The notes: generated from the sequence alone by a model not told the origin. Shown: positions 48,692-58,719, numbered from the stretch's first letter. The stretch is DNA of 64,000 bases from an uncultured Cellulomonas sp. (GCF_947494015.1 NZ_CANLTL010000009.1:62001-126000), one strand, 5' to 3'. Numbers and translations: made by a program.

Positions 48692-50251
48692 GTGACCCAT
48701 CCCCACACCGGACACCCCGGCGCGACCGGGCGACCCGACGACGACCGCACCGTCGCGGGCGACGGGACGACCGCCGAGCGCAGCCCCCAGGACGTCGCCG
48801 GCGACGTCGTCGCCCGGGTTCTCGCGCGAGCGGGCGCCGCGGTGCAGACCGGTCCGACGGGGCACACGTCCTACGACGGCGACCAGCTGGACCTGGAGGA
48901 GCGGACGTCGCTGCGCCGGGTCGCCGGGCTGTCCACCGAGCTCCAGGACGTCTCCGAGGTCGAGTACCGCCAGCTGCGCCTCGAGCGCGTCGTCCTGGTG
49001 GGCATCTCCGGGGAGGGCACCGCCGAGGAGGCCGAGATCTCCCTGCGCGAGCTCGCGGCGCTGGCGGAGACGGCGGGCTCGGTCGTGCTCGACGCGCTGA
49101 TCCAGCGTCGGCGCAACCCCGACCCCAGCACCTACCTCGGCTCGGGCAAGGCGGCCGAGCTGGGGCAGCTGGTGCGTTCGTCCGGCGCGGACACGGTCGT
49201 GGTCGACGACGAGCTGGCGCCGTCCCAGCGCCGAGCGCTCGAGGACGTCGTCAAGGTCAAGGTCATCGACCGCACCGCGCTGATCCTGGACATCTTCGCC
49301 CAGCACGCCAAGTCGCGGGAGGGCAAGGCCCAGGTCGAGCTGGCGCAGCTGGAGTACCTGCTGCCGCGCCTGCGCGGATGGGGCGAGTCGATGTCCCGCC
49401 AGGCCGGTGGCCAGGTCGGTGGCGCGAGCGCCGGGATGGGCTCGCGCGGACCCGGTGAGACGAAGATCGAGCTGGACCGCCGCCGGATCCGCAACCGGAT
49501 GGCCAAGCTGCGTCGGGAGATCGCCGCGATGGAGCCCGCGCGGGCCACCATGCGCTCCTCGCGCCGACGCAACGGGGTCCCGTCGGTCGCGATCGCGGGA
49601 TACACCAACGCCGGCAAGTCCTCGCTGCTGAACCGGCTGACCGGCGCGGGGGTCTTGGTCGAGAACGCCCTGTTCGCGACCCTGGACCCCACCGTGCGCC
49701 GGGCCCAGACGCCGGACGGGCGGCTGTACACCCTGTCGGACACGGTCGGGTTCGTCCGGCACCTGCCGCACCAGCTCGTCGAGGCGTTCCGGTCGACGCT
49801 GGAGGAGGTCGCCGAGGCCGACCTCGTGCTGCACGTCGTGGACGTGTCCCACCCGGACCCCGAGGGGCAGATCTCCGCGGTCCGGCAGGTGTTCGCCGAC
49901 ATCCCCGGGGCCATGGACGTACCCGAGGTCATCGTGCTGAACAAGGCCGACGCCGCCGACCCGGCCGTGGTCGCCCGGCTCCGGTCGCGTGAGGTGCACT
50001 CCATCGTCGTGTCCGCGCGCACCGGCGAGGGCGTCGAGGAGCTGCTGAGCCTGATCGCGGACCAGCTGCCGCGGCCCGGCGTGCACGTCGACGTGGTGAT
50101 CCCCTACGGCCGCGGTGACCTGGTCAGCCGGGTGCACACCGAGGGCGAGATCGAGGTCGAGCAGCACACCGAGCGCGGCACCGCGCTGCGCGCCAAGGTG
50201 GACGCTGCGCTCGCGGCCGAGCTCGAGCAGGCGGCCGTCGCCGCCTCCTGA
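48692..50251 (+). CDS. hflX: Ribosome-dissociating GTPase HflX
   Basis: HflX splits stalled ribosomes under stress. The 519-residue protein has an N-terminal HflX domain (ERVVLVGISGEGT, NPDPSTYLGSGKAAEL, VVVDDELAPSQRRALED), a linker with SRGPGETKIELDRR, and a G domain with GYTNAGKSSLLNRLTG, DTVGFVRHLP and LNKADA. The GTG at 48692 has AGAAGGA six bases upstream. Two hairpins follow the stop. Confidence 0.96.
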   Translation: MTHPHTGHPGATGRPDDDRTVAGDGTTAERSPQDVAGDVVARVLARAGAAVQTGPTGHTSYDGDQLDLEERTSLRRVAGLSTELQDVSEVEYRQLRLERVVLVGISGEGTAEEAEISLRELAALAETAGSVVLDALIQRRRNPDPSTYLGSGKAAELGQLVRSSGADTVVVDDELAPSQRRALEDVVKVKVIDRTALILDIFAQHAKSREGKAQVELAQLEYLLPRLRGWGESMSRQAGGQVGGASAGMGSRGPGETKIELDRRRIRNRMAKLRREIAAMEPARATMRSSRRRNGVPSVAIAGYTNAGKSSLLNRLTGAGVLVENALFATLDPTVRRAQTPDGRLYTLSDTVGFVRHLPHQLVEAFRSTLEEVAEADLVLHVVDVSHPDPEGQISAVRQVFADIPGAMDVPEVIVLNKADAADPAVVARLRSREVHSIVVSARTGEGVEELLSLIADQLPRPGVHVDVVIPYGRGDLVSRVHTEGEIEVEQHTERGTALRAKVDAALAAELEQAAVAAS

Positions 50252-50300
50252 CCGGGCGGCCGCCCGGTGGCGGCGGACGGCCCGGCCCGCCGGCCGGGCC
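50251..50300 (+). terminator. Double hairpin terminator after hflX
   Basis: The 18-base perfect palindrome ACCGGGCGGCCGCCCGGT (50251-50268) begins on the last base of the hflX stop. A second hairpin with 9-base arms GGCCCGGCC/GGCCGGGCC spans 50279-50300. Confidence 0.65.
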
Positions 50301-50363
50301 GGCGGCGCTCCACAGTCGGCCGGCGCGCACCGTCCCCATGGGCCGGGCGACTAGGCTGTGCCG

Positions 50364-52667
50364 GTGTCTGCGACCTCCTCGACGACGGCGTCGGGCACGT
50401 CCTCCGGCGTGGCGTCGGGCACGTCGTCCGGCGAAGCGCCGGCGCGGTCGGCCGCGGACGAGGTCGAGGCGCTCCTCGACCTGGCGGTGGACCGGCTCGG
50501 CGGCGGGCGACGCGACGGCCAGCACGCGATGGCGCGGGCGGTCGCCGAGGCCATCGACCGGGGGGAGCACCTGCTGGTCCAGGCGGGCACCGGCACCGGA
50601 AAGTCGCTGGGGTACCTCGTCCCGGCGGTCCGGCACGCCGTCCGCGAGGACGAGCGCGTCGTCGTCTCGACGGCCACCCTCGCGCTGCAGCGCCAGGTCG
50701 TCACCCGCGACCTGCCGCTCGTCGCCGAGGCGATCGCGCCGAGCCTGCCGCGTGCCCCGCAGGTCGCGCTGCTCAAGGGCTGGCACAACTACCTGTGCCT
50801 GCACAAGGCGTCCGGGGGGTACCCCGTCGAGGACGGCGGCACCCTGTTCACCCTGCCCGTCGACGCCCGTGCCGAGCACGCCGGCGCGGCCGACCACCCG
50901 CCGGCCGAGGGTGAGCGCGTCGGCGACCTCGGGGCGCAGGTGCTGCGGCTGCGCGAGTGGGCCGACGAGACCGACACCGGCGACCGCGACGACCTCGTGC
51001 CCGGCGTGACCGACCGCGCGTGGCGGCAGGTGTCGGTCACCTCGCTGGAGTGCCTGGGGCCGCGCTGCCCCATGATCGAGGAGTGCTTCCCGAACCGGGC
51101 GCGCGGGCTCGCCAAGGAGGCCGACGTCGTGGTGACGAACCACGCGATGCTGGGGATCGCGGCGTCCGGGTCGCCTGGCGTCCTGCCCGAGCACGACGTC
51201 CTGGTCGTGGACGAGGCGCACGAGCTGACCGACCGGGTCACCGCCCAGGCGACCGTCGACCTGTCCGTCGCGAGCATCGAGCACGCCGCGCGGCTGGCCC
51301 GACGCCACGGCGGGGTGCCGACCGACGACCTCGACGCGGCGAGCGTGGCGCTCGGTGCGGTGCTGGTGGAGCTGCCCGAGGGGCGGTTCCGCGACGGGCT
51401 GCCGCCGGCCGCGGTCGACGCCGTCGCGGCCGTCCGGGACGCCGCGCGCGGCCTGCTGAGCGCGCTCAAGCCCGACGGCGCCCCCGCGCAGGCCGCGGCC
51501 GAGGGCGGGGTGAAGATGGCCGCGTCCGCGATGCTCGCGCTGTTCGAGATCGCCGACCGGATGGCGGGCGACCCCGCGCGCCCGCAGCACGACGTCCTGT
51601 GGTGCTCGCGCGGGGAGGACGTCCCCGGCGGCCGGCGCGGCGGCGGGATGTCGAAGCTGCACGCCGCACCCCTGGCGGTGAACGGGCTGATCCGGACCCA
51701 CCTGCTCGCCGGGCGCTCGGGCGTCCTGACGTCCGCGACGCTCGCGCTGGGCGGGTCGTTCGAGTCGCTCGCGCGTGCCGTGGGGCTGGGGACGCCGGCC
51801 CGGTCGGACGCCGCCACCGACGCCGAGCCCCGTGCCGGCGCCCGGCCCGCCGGCGCCCCGACAGCCTCCGACGCCTCGGACGCGCCGGAGGCCCCGGGCG
51901 TCACGGACGGCGGGACGGCGACGGCGGGCCCGGCCGCGGGCGGCACGGCGGGCGGTACCACGGGCCCGCCGGCAGCGGGGCGGCCGTCGGGTGAGGCGGA
52001 GCGACCCTGGCGGGCGGTCGACGTGGGCAGCCCGTTCGACTACCGGCGCCAGGGCATCCTCTACATCGCCTCGCGGCTGCCGGCCCCGGGACGCGAGCCC
52101 ACCACCGACGCCCAGCTCGACGAGATCGCCACCCTGGTCACGGCGGCGGGCGGCCGGACGCTGGGGCTGTTCTCGTCCCGGCGCGCCGCGACGGCGGCGG
52201 CCGAGGCGATGCGTGAGCGCCTCGATGTGCCCGTCCTGGTCCAGGGGGACGACCAGCTGCCCACGCTCGTGCGGCGGTTCGCCGACGACCCGGGCACGTG
52301 CCTGTTCGGCACGCTGTCGCTGTGGCAGGGCGTGGACGTCCCCGGACCCTCCTGCCGGCTCGTGCTCATCGACCGCATCCCGTTCCCCCGGCCGGACGAC
52401 CCGGTCCGCTCGGCGCGGTCAGAGGCCGTCGTGGCGGCCGGCGGCAACGGGTTCATGCAGGTGGCGGCCACCCATGCCGCGCTGCTGCTCGCCCAGGGGG
52501 CCGGACGGCTCATCCGCGGCACGGACGACCGCGGCGTGGTGGCGGTGCTGGACCCACGCTTGGCGACGGCCCGGTACGGGGAGTTCCTGACCCGGTCCCT
52601 GCCGGACTTCTGGCGGACGACCGACCGGTCGCGGGTCGTCGCCGCGCTCGGACGACTGCCCACCTAG
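50364..52667 (+). CDS. DinG/XPD-type ATP-dependent DNA helicase
   Basis: A superfamily 2 iron-sulfur helicase of the DinG/YoaA group that unwinds 5'-3' at damaged forks or R-loops. Walker A is QAGTGTGKSLGYLVP and Walker B is VVDEAHELTD. Cluster cysteines lie in NYLCLHK and LECLGPRCPMIEECFP, and the last helicase motifs are SLWQGVDVPG and QGAGRLIRG. A ~75-residue low-complexity Ala/Gly/Pro insertion sits mid-protein. I take the GTG at 50364 (767 residues), six bases after TAGGCT (50352-50357); GTG 50358 abuts that element. No SOS box is seen. Confidence 0.93.
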   Translation: MSATSSTTASGTSSGVASGTSSGEAPARSAADEVEALLDLAVDRLGGGRRDGQHAMARAVAEAIDRGEHLLVQAGTGTGKSLGYLVPAVRHAVREDERVVVSTATLALQRQVVTRDLPLVAEAIAPSLPRAPQVALLKGWHNYLCLHKASGGYPVEDGGTLFTLPVDARAEHAGAADHPPAEGERVGDLGAQVLRLREWADETDTGDRDDLVPGVTDRAWRQVSVTSLECLGPRCPMIEECFPNRARGLAKEADVVVTNHAMLGIAASGSPGVLPEHDVLVVDEAHELTDRVTAQATVDLSVASIEHAARLARRHGGVPTDDLDAASVALGAVLVELPEGRFRDGLPPAAVDAVAAVRDAARGLLSALKPDGAPAQAAAEGGVKMAASAMLALFEIADRMAGDPARPQHDVLWCSRGEDVPGGRRGGGMSKLHAAPLAVNGLIRTHLLAGRSGVLTSATLALGGSFESLARAVGLGTPARSDAATDAEPRAGARPAGAPTASDASDAPEAPGVTDGGTATAGPAAGGTAGGTTGPPAAGRPSGEAERPWRAVDVGSPFDYRRQGILYIASRLPAPGREPTTDAQLDEIATLVTAAGGRTLGLFSSRRAATAAAEAMRERLDVPVLVQGDDQLPTLVRRFADDPGTCLFGTLSLWQGVDVPGPSCRLVLIDRIPFPRPDDPVRSARSEAVVAAGGNGFMQVAATHAALLLAQGAGRLIRGTDDRGVVAVLDPRLATARYGEFLTRSLPDFWRTTDRSRVVAALGRLPT

Positions 52668-52718
52668 CCTGGACCGGCGCCCGCCGGAGCGCACCGACCG
52701 ACCCCCGCGGAGGACCCC

Positions 52719-53723
52719 GTGACCGAGAGCCCGACCCAGCCCGAGCCCCACGGCACCGCGCCGCTGCCCCCCGCCCGCCGGACCACCAAGGTCGCGGTCG
52801 TCGGCGCGGGGGCGGTCGGCGCGACGATGGCGTACGCGACCCTGATGCGGGGAGCGGCGCGCACGGTGGCGCTCTACGACGTCAACGCGGCCAAGGTGCG
52901 CGCGGAGGCCCTCGACCTGGGCCACGGCATCCAGTTCATGCCGATGGCCGAGGTGATCGGCTCCGACGACATCGCGGTGTGCGCGGACGCCGACGTCGTC
53001 GTCGTCACCGCCGGGGCGAAGCAGAAGCCCGGCCAGACCCGGATCGACCTCGCCGAGAACACGATCTCGCTGGTCCGCACGATGCTCCCGGCCCTGGTCG
53101 AGGTGGCGCCGCACGCGATCTTCGTCATGGTGACCAACCCCGTCGACATCGTCACCTACGCCGCCGGGAAGATCTCCGGGCTGCCGCCCGAGCAGCTGTT
53201 CGGGTCCGGCACGGTGCTGGACTCCTCACGCCTGCGCTACCTCGTCGCCCACCACACCGGGGTCGCGGTGCAGAACGTGCACGCCTACATCGCCGGCGAG
53301 CACGGGGACACCGAGTTCCCGCTGTGGACGTCGGCCACGATCGGCGGCGTGCCGCTGCTGGAGTGGCGCGGCTCGCGCAGCGCCGGCCCGCTCACCGCCG
53401 AGGTGCGCGACACGATGACCCGCGAGGTGATCGACTCCGCGTACCGGATCATCGAGGGCAAGGGCGCGACCAACTACGCCATCGCGCTCGCCGGGTCCCG
53501 GATCATCGAGGCGGTCCTCAAGGACGAGCGGCGCGTGCTGCCGGTGTCCAGCCTGCTGGACGGCTACCACGGGATCAGCGACATCTGCCTGTCGGTGCCG
53601 ACCGTCGTCGGCCGGCGCGGCGCCGAGCGCCGGCTGGAGGTCCCCATGTCCGACGACGAGCTGGTCAGCCTGCGCCGCTCGGCCGAGGCGCTGCAGGCGG
53701 TCGCCCGGCGGTTCGGGCTCTAG
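52719..53723 (+). CDS. ldh: L-lactate dehydrogenase
   Basis: LDH interconverts pyruvate and lactate with NADH. The 334-residue protein has the Rossmann motif VAVVGAGAVGATMAYA, VVVVTAGAKQKPGQTRIDL, and the catalytic His195 in GEHGDTEFPLW. The N-terminus is ~20 residues longer than usual. GGAGG nine bases before the GTG supports the start. It sits alone between the helicase and the subtilase and suggests fermentative capacity. Confidence 0.96.
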   Translation: MTESPTQPEPHGTAPLPPARRTTKVAVVGAGAVGATMAYATLMRGAARTVALYDVNAAKVRAEALDLGHGIQFMPMAEVIGSDDIAVCADADVVVVTAGAKQKPGQTRIDLAENTISLVRTMLPALVEVAPHAIFVMVTNPVDIVTYAAGKISGLPPEQLFGSGTVLDSSRLRYLVAHHTGVAVQNVHAYIAGEHGDTEFPLWTSATIGGVPLLEWRGSRSAGPLTAEVRDTMTREVIDSAYRIIEGKGATNYAIALAGSRIIEAVLKDERRVLPVSSLLDGYHGISDICLSVPTVVGRRGAERRLEVPMSDDELVSLRRSAEALQAVARRFGL

Positions 53724-53900
53724 GTCGACGGCGGCTGCGGACGTCGTCGGGCGGTGACCTCACCGGTGACCTCCCAGCCCTCGCGTCCCGGGCGGACGAA
53801 GGGTGCGGAACCGGCCACACCGGACGCCCGGCCAGGGCCGAACGGGCCATCGCGCCGCATGCGCCTCCAGCGGGGGCCGGCGTGGACCGATGATGCGGGC

Positions 53901-56900
53901 ATGCACCTGCACACCCCGCCGCGCGGACCTGTCCGTGCCGCCGTCGGCGGGGCGCTGGCGGCGGCACTCACCCTGGTCGGTGCGCTCGCCCCGGCCGCAG
54001 CCACGACCGCCACGACGCTCGACGTCCTGACCGTCGTGGACGGCACGACCACCGTCGAGTCCGTCGTCGTGCCCAGCCGGGACGCCGTGACCACCGAGCT
54101 CGCGCTCGAGGCGCGGCCGGAGGTCCTCGAGGTCGACGCCCGGGTCGTCTACCAGCCGACCGGCACCGTCGCTCCCGACCCGCGGTGGGACGACGACGGG
54201 CCGGTCGGGACCGCGCGCGCCCGCCAGGCCTGGGAGCGCACGCGCGGGGCCGGCCAGGTGGTCGCGGTCCTCGACACGGGGGTCGACGGCGGGCACGAGG
54301 ACCTCGTCGGCGCCGTCCTGCCCGGCGTCGACCTCGTGACGGGAACGGTCGACGCCGCCCACGGCACGGGCGCCGCAGGCGTCGTGGCGGCCCGCGCGGA
54401 CAACGGGCTGGGCAGCGCCGGCATCGCGCCGGAGGCGAGCATCCTGCCCGTCCGGGTGTGCGGTGACCTCGGCTGCCCGTCCACCGCGGTCGCCCGCGGG
54501 ATCCTGTGGGCCGCCGACCGCGGCGCCGACGTGATCAACCTGTCGCTGTCCGGCCCCGGCTACTCCGACATCACCGCCCGCGCGGTGCTGTACGCCCGGG
54601 AGCGGGGCATCGTGGTCGTGGCCTCGGCCGGCAACGACGGCCAGAAGGGCAACCCGGTGATGTACCCCGCGGCGCACGCGGGGGTCATCGCCGTGGGCGC
54701 GACGGACCCCTCGGGGGCGCCCGCGGCGTGGTCGGTGCACGGCTGGCAGCTGGACCTGTCCACGGTCGGCGAGGGCGTCGTCCTGCCCGCGCCCGGCAAC
54801 CGGTACGGCTCCGGCAACGGCACGAGCTTCTCGGGGCCCGCCGTCGCCGGCGCGGCGGCGCTGGTACGCGCCTCCCACCCGGGCATCGGGCCCGACGCCG
54901 TCCAGGCGGCGCTCCAGGCAGGCGTCGACAGCGGCGGGGGCTGGAGCAGGGAGTGGGGTGCCGGTCGCCTCGACATCCCGGCGGCGATCGCCGCGGCCGA
55001 CCGGATGGCGACCGCCACCGTGACCGCGACCGGGCCGGGCACCGTGGACCTGGTCTGGGCACGGGAGCTCGGCGCGAGCCACTACGTGGTCCGCGTCGAC
55101 GGGACCGTCCAGGCCCAGGTCACCGGGACCGCGGCCCGCCTGACCGGCCTGACCGACGGCGCCCAGGTGGCGCTCGACGTGCAGCCCGGTACGGGACCGC
55201 GCGGGCTGCCGGTGCTCGCGGTGCCGGGGCCCGCGGCTCCCGCGCCCGTCCGGCTGCACGCCGGACGGATCGACCCGGTCGACGGTGCCCGGGCCGTGCT
55301 GCGACTCGAGGTCAGCGTCGACGGCGCGGGCGCGAGCCGCTACGTCCTGCTCCGCGACGGCCAGACGCTGGGCACCATCTCGGCTCAGCTGAGCACCACG
55401 CCGAGGTGGGTCGAGGTGCAGGTCCCCACCCCCACCCCGGGTGAGCACCGGTACCAGCTGCTTGCGGCGGACGACCTCGGGCGGACGGCGCAGGCCTCCA
55501 ACGCGGTCGCCATCGGTGAGGGCCGGACGGCGCCGCCCGGCGACCTCACCGGCCTGCACGGCGCCCTCGACCGCGACCGCGACCGGGTCCTGCTGACCTG
55601 GGACGAGCACCCCGGCGACGTCACCTACGACGTCCAGGTCGACGGAGCGGTCGTGCGCACCGCGCAGACCGGCGGCGCCGTCGTCCCCGCTCCGCCGGCC
55701 GGGCAGGCACGCACGTACCGCGTGCGTGCGCTGGACCGGTGGGGGCAGCCGGGTCGTGCGCGCAGCGTCACGGTCCAGGGGCCGGTCGGCCCGGCCGTCC
55801 CGCCCGGCGCGCCGACCGGGGTGGTGGCCGTCCCCGGGGACGGCCGCGCCGCCGTGTCCTGGGCGGCGCCCGTGGCGGGCGGTCCGTCCGTCACGGGGTA
55901 CACGCTCACGGTGCAGCCCGGTGACCGGGCGGTCACCACCACGACGACGTCGGCGACGGTCACCGGGCTGGCGAACGGGACCGCGTACACGTTCACCGTC
56001 GCGGCCATGAACACGGCCGGCACCGGTCCGTCCTCGCTGCCGAGCGCACCGGTGGTCCCCGGCGCGGCGTCGGTCCCGGCCCCCGGGTCGTCGCCGCAGG
56101 GCGGTCCCACGGTGGTCACGCAGACGCCGGCGCGCGTGCTGACGGATGCCGCGGTCGCACCGGACCGCGTGCGGTGCACGCCGGTCGCGGGCCGCGGCGG
56201 CGTCCCGACCGGTGCCACGGGCGTGATCCTCAACGTCACGACCGTCGCCCCCCAGGGACCGGGGTACGTCGTGGTGTACCCCGACACGTCCGGCACGGGC
56301 GCGACCCCGCCACCCGAGGGCTCGACCGTCAACTTCGAGCTCGGCGCCGACGTCGCCAACTCCACCTTCGCCGCGCTGCCCGCCAACGGCCGGCTCTGCT
56401 ACGCGACCCGCGGGGCGAGCCGGGTGGGCGTCCTGCTCGACGTCACCGGGTACACGCTGCCCGGGTCGGGGGTGGTCATGCAGGCACCGCGTCGGCTGAC
56501 CGACACCCGAGGTGGTGCGCTCAGGGTCGGTCCGCTGGCCGGCCCGGTGGCGCCCCGGACGGTCCAGACGGTGCAGGTGACCGGCCGTGCCGGCGTCCCC
56601 GCGGATGCGACCGCCGTCATCGTCAACGTCACGGTGACCGGTCCCACCGCCGGCGGGAACCTGCGGGTGTACCCCGCGGACCAGCCGGTGCCGGACACGT
56701 CGGTGGTCAACTTCGCACCGGGGCAGACCAAGGCGAACAGCACGATCGTCGGGCTGCCGGCGTCGGGCCGGATCTCGTTCTGGTCCGACACGACGGCGGC
56801 CGCCGACCACAGCCCGGTCCACGTCGTGATCGACGTCGTCGGCTACACGCAGGCGGGGACGGCGTACACGGCGCTGGCGCCCACGCGGCTGCTCGACAGC

Positions 56901-57257
56901 CGACCCGGACCGGGTCAACGGGGCCCGGTGGCAGGCCACCTGGGTCCGGCCACGGTCCGCTCCGTGCCGGTCGCGGGAACCGGCGGGGTCCCGCCGGACG
57001 CGACCGCGGTCGTCCTCAACGTGACCGCGGTCGGGCCCACCGCCCGGGGCAACCTGCGGGTGTACCCGGACGCCGACGGGGACGGGCGCACGCCGCCGCC
57101 GGACGCCTCCGCGATCAACTACGTCCCAGGGCGCGACATCCCGAACCTCGTGGTGGTCGCCCTGCCGCCCGACGGGCGGATCAACGTCTACTCCGACCAG
57201 CCCGGTGGTTCGGTGCACCTCGTGGCCGACGTCGTGGGGTACATCGCCGGGGCCTGA
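53901..57257 (+). CDS. Secreted S8 subtilase with fibronectin type III and three C-terminal repeats
   Basis: The 1118-residue protein begins with a signal peptide (hydrophobic ~12-34, likely cut after APAAA). The subtilase triad is Asp125 (VAVLDTGVDGGHEDL), His154 (DAAHGTGAAGVV) and Ser309 (GTSFSGPAVAGAAAL). Beta-rich linker segments, an FnIII domain (~633-720) and three tandem ~120-residue repeats (from ~746, ~863 and ~993) follow. Each repeat has an RLLDSR-type start, a GVPxDATAVVLNVT centre and a VADVVGY end. An in-frame upstream start at 53754 lacks a signal-peptide pattern. GATGAT is six bases before the ATG. Secretion and protein degradation are likely; the repeat function is unknown. 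Confidence 0.93.
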   Translation: MHLHTPPRGPVRAAVGGALAAALTLVGALAPAAATTATTLDVLTVVDGTTTVESVVVPSRDAVTTELALEARPEVLEVDARVVYQPTGTVAPDPRWDDDGPVGTARARQAWERTRGAGQVVAVLDTGVDGGHEDLVGAVLPGVDLVTGTVDAAHGTGAAGVVAARADNGLGSAGIAPEASILPVRVCGDLGCPSTAVARGILWAADRGADVINLSLSGPGYSDITARAVLYARERGIVVVASAGNDGQKGNPVMYPAAHAGVIAVGATDPSGAPAAWSVHGWQLDLSTVGEGVVLPAPGNRYGSGNGTSFSGPAVAGAAALVRASHPGIGPDAVQAALQAGVDSGGGWSREWGAGRLDIPAAIAAADRMATATVTATGPGTVDLVWARELGASHYVVRVDGTVQAQVTGTAARLTGLTDGAQVALDVQPGTGPRGLPVLAVPGPAAPAPVRLHAGRIDPVDGARAVLRLEVSVDGAGASRYVLLRDGQTLGTISAQLSTTPRWVEVQVPTPTPGEHRYQLLAADDLGRTAQASNAVAIGEGRTAPPGDLTGLHGALDRDRDRVLLTWDEHPGDVTYDVQVDGAVVRTAQTGGAVVPAPPAGQARTYRVRALDRWGQPGRARSVTVQGPVGPAVPPGAPTGVVAVPGDGRAAVSWAAPVAGGPSVTGYTLTVQPGDRAVTTTTTSATVTGLANGTAYTFTVAAMNTAGTGPSSLPSAPVVPGAASVPAPGSSPQGGPTVVTQTPARVLTDAAVAPDRVRCTPVAGRGGVPTGATGVILNVTTVAPQGPGYVVVYPDTSGTGATPPPEGSTVNFELGADVANSTFAALPANGRLCYATRGASRVGVLLDVTGYTLPGSGVVMQAPRRLTDTRGGALRVGPLAGPVAPRTVQTVQVTGRAGVPADATAVIVNVTVTGPTAGGNLRVYPADQPVPDTSVVNFAPGQTKANSTIVGLPASGRISFWSDTTAAADHSPVHVVIDVVGYTQAGTAYTALAPTRLLDSRPGPGQRGPVAGHLGPATVRSVPVAGTGGVPPDATAVVLNVTAVGPTARGNLRVYPDADGDGRTPPPDASAINYVPGRDIPNLVVVALPPDGRINVYSDQPGGSVHLVADVVGYIAGA

Positions 57258-57350
57258 CCGCTCGCTGGCTCCTGAGCCGCACTGACCGGCGACGGCCGGA
57301 CCCGAAGAGCCCGGACCACCGGCGCTGGCCGCCGCCGACCGGGCTCGGCC

Positions 57351-57390
57351 GGCACCGACCGGCACCGACCGGCCCCGACCGGCGCTGACG
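57351..57390. repeat. 10-bp tandem repeat downstream of the subtilase gene
   Basis: Four consecutive 10-base units of GGCACCGACC (two exact, two degenerate) lie in the 183-base gap between the subtilase and the next gene. Confidence 0.5.
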
Positions 57391-57440
57391 GGGGCCGCGG
57401 GCCGACGGCGAGCCGGTCCGCGCGGCGCCGCCGGCGGACG

Positions 57441-57710
57441 CTAGGTGGTCGCGGTGGCCGGCGGCCCCGCGCCGTCGAGGTCGGCCCGCGCACCACGGCC
57501 GGCATCGCGGCGGGCGTCGTGGTCCGCGTCACGGCCGGCGCCGGCGTCGGTGTCCGAGGCGTCCCGGCCGGCCGCCGACCGACGGGGCGCCGTCGCGCCG
57601 GGAGCGGGCGCGCCGGGCGGAGCTGCATCGGGCTCGGTCGCGTGCGCCTCGGCGACGCGCAGCAGCTGCCCGCGCACGCGGTGGCTGGGGTCGCGCAGGG
57701 GTCCGGCCAC
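57441..57710 (-). CDS. Hypothetical 89-residue protein downstream of lexA
   Basis: The reading frame starts with GTG at 57710, preceded by AGAGGACGACAC, a credible ribosome binding site. Its first 27 residues (AGPLRDPSHRVRGQLLRVAE...) look ordered and amphipathic. The rest is Ala/Pro/Arg/Asp-rich and probably disordered. It resembles nothing I can name. It lies 84 bases after lexA on the same strand and could be expressed with it. Confidence 0.45.
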   Translation of the reverse strand: MAGPLRDPSHRVRGQLLRVAEAHATEPDAAPPGAPAPGATAPRRSAAGRDASDTDAGAGRDADHDARRDAGRGARADLDGAGPPATATT

Positions 57711-57794
57711 GTGTCGTCCTCTCGTCGTGCCTGCCTCAACCCTGCCGCCGTGCGCGCGGCCCCGCACCCCGGTGGGGGCCGCGCCGGCCCGGTC

Positions 57795-58568
57795 TCAGAG
57801 GCTGCGCAGCACGCTGACCACGCGCCCGAGCACCTGCGCCGCGTCGCCGGGGATGGGGGCGTACGACGGGTTGTGCGGGAGCAGCCACACGTGACCGTCC
57901 GTGCGCTTGAAGGTCTTGACCGTCGCCTCGCCGTCGATCATCGCCGCGACGATCTCCCCGTTCTCGGCGACCGGCTGGCGGCGCACGACCACCCAGTCGC
58001 CGTCGCAGATGGCGGCGTCGATCATCGAGTCCCCGGCCACCTTGAGCAGGAACAGGTCGCCGTCGCCGACGAGCTGGCGGGGCAGCGGGAACACGTCCTC
58101 CACGACCTGGTCGGCGAGGATCGGCCCGCCCGCGGCGATCCGGCCGACGACGGGCACGTAGGACGGAGCTGGCGCGGAGTCCTGCGGTGCGAGGTCGTCC
58201 TGCCCGTACCGGTCGGCGGACCGATCGCCCGCGAGGGCCGGGATGGACCGCGAGTCGTCCGGGTGGACGACCTCGATGGCACGCGGCCGGTTCGGGTCAC
58301 GGCGCAGGTAGCCCTTGCGTTCCAGGGCGGTCAGCTGGTGCTTGACGCTGGACGGGCTGGTCAGGCCCACGGCCTCCCCGATCTCGCGCATGCTGGGCGG
58401 GTAGCCGCGCTGCTCGACCGACGAGCGGATCGTCTCCAGGACGAGGCGCTGGCGCGGCGTCAGGCCGTCGTCACCGGCGGCGCCGTCGGGCAGGACGTGC
58501 ACGGACGCGAGGTCCGTCGCCCCCGCCGTGGTGTCGCCCGAGCCGGGTGTCGTGCCGTCTGCTGCCAC
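57795..58568 (-). CDS. lexA: SOS repressor LexA
   Basis: LexA represses DNA-damage genes and self-cleaves on RecA filaments. The 257-residue protein has an N-terminal winged helix ([34 protein letters not shown]). The cleavage site lies between Ala146 and Gly147 in [10 protein letters not shown], with catalytic Ser181 (AGDSMIDA) and Lys218 (EATVKTF). A ~35-residue Ala/Gly/Thr-rich extension precedes the HTH. The GTG at 58568 has GAGGAGG six bases upstream. The frame is open up to 58670, but that part covers the promoter. Confidence 0.97.
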   Translation of the reverse strand: MAADGTTPGSGDTTAGATDLASVHVLPDGAAGDDGLTPRQRLVLETIRSSVEQRGYPPSMREIGEAVGLTSPSSVKHQLTALERKGYLRRDPNRPRAIEVVHPDDSRSIPALAGDRSADRYGQDDLAPQDSAPAPSYVPVVGRIAAGGPILADQVVEDVFPLPRQLVGDGDLFLLKVAGDSMIDAAICDGDWVVVRRQPVAENGEIVAAMIDGEATVKTFKRTDGHVWLLPHNPSYAPIPGDAAQVLGRVVSVLRSL

Positions 58569-58641
58569 CGAAGTCCTCCTCGTCACCGAGGCCGCCCACC
58601 GTGCGTGTGGGTGCCTCGTGGTGCGCTGTTCGCGTGCTCGC

Positions 58642-58682
58642 AGCCTAGGAGCGCCGGGACCGGGTTTCAAACACCTGTTCGA
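58642..58682 (-). promoter_or_regulatory. lexA promoter with autoregulatory SOS box
   Basis: On the minus strand a TTGAAA -35 (58670-58665) and a TAGGCT -10 (58647-58642) are 17 bases apart. The LexA box at 58667-58682 reads TCGAACAGGTGTTTGA on that strand and overlaps the -35. Its core AACAGGTGTT is identical to that of the recA box. Confidence 0.85.
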
Positions 58683-58719
58683 TCGTGTCTCGACGTGCCG
58701 GGCCAGGCGTGCTAGACAT

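Noticed and set aside
53760-57365. 1201-residue open frame opposite the subtilase
   Set aside because: It mirrors the subtilase coding strand; the sense strand has a signal peptide, catalytic triad and FnIII domain, and the antisense frame has none.
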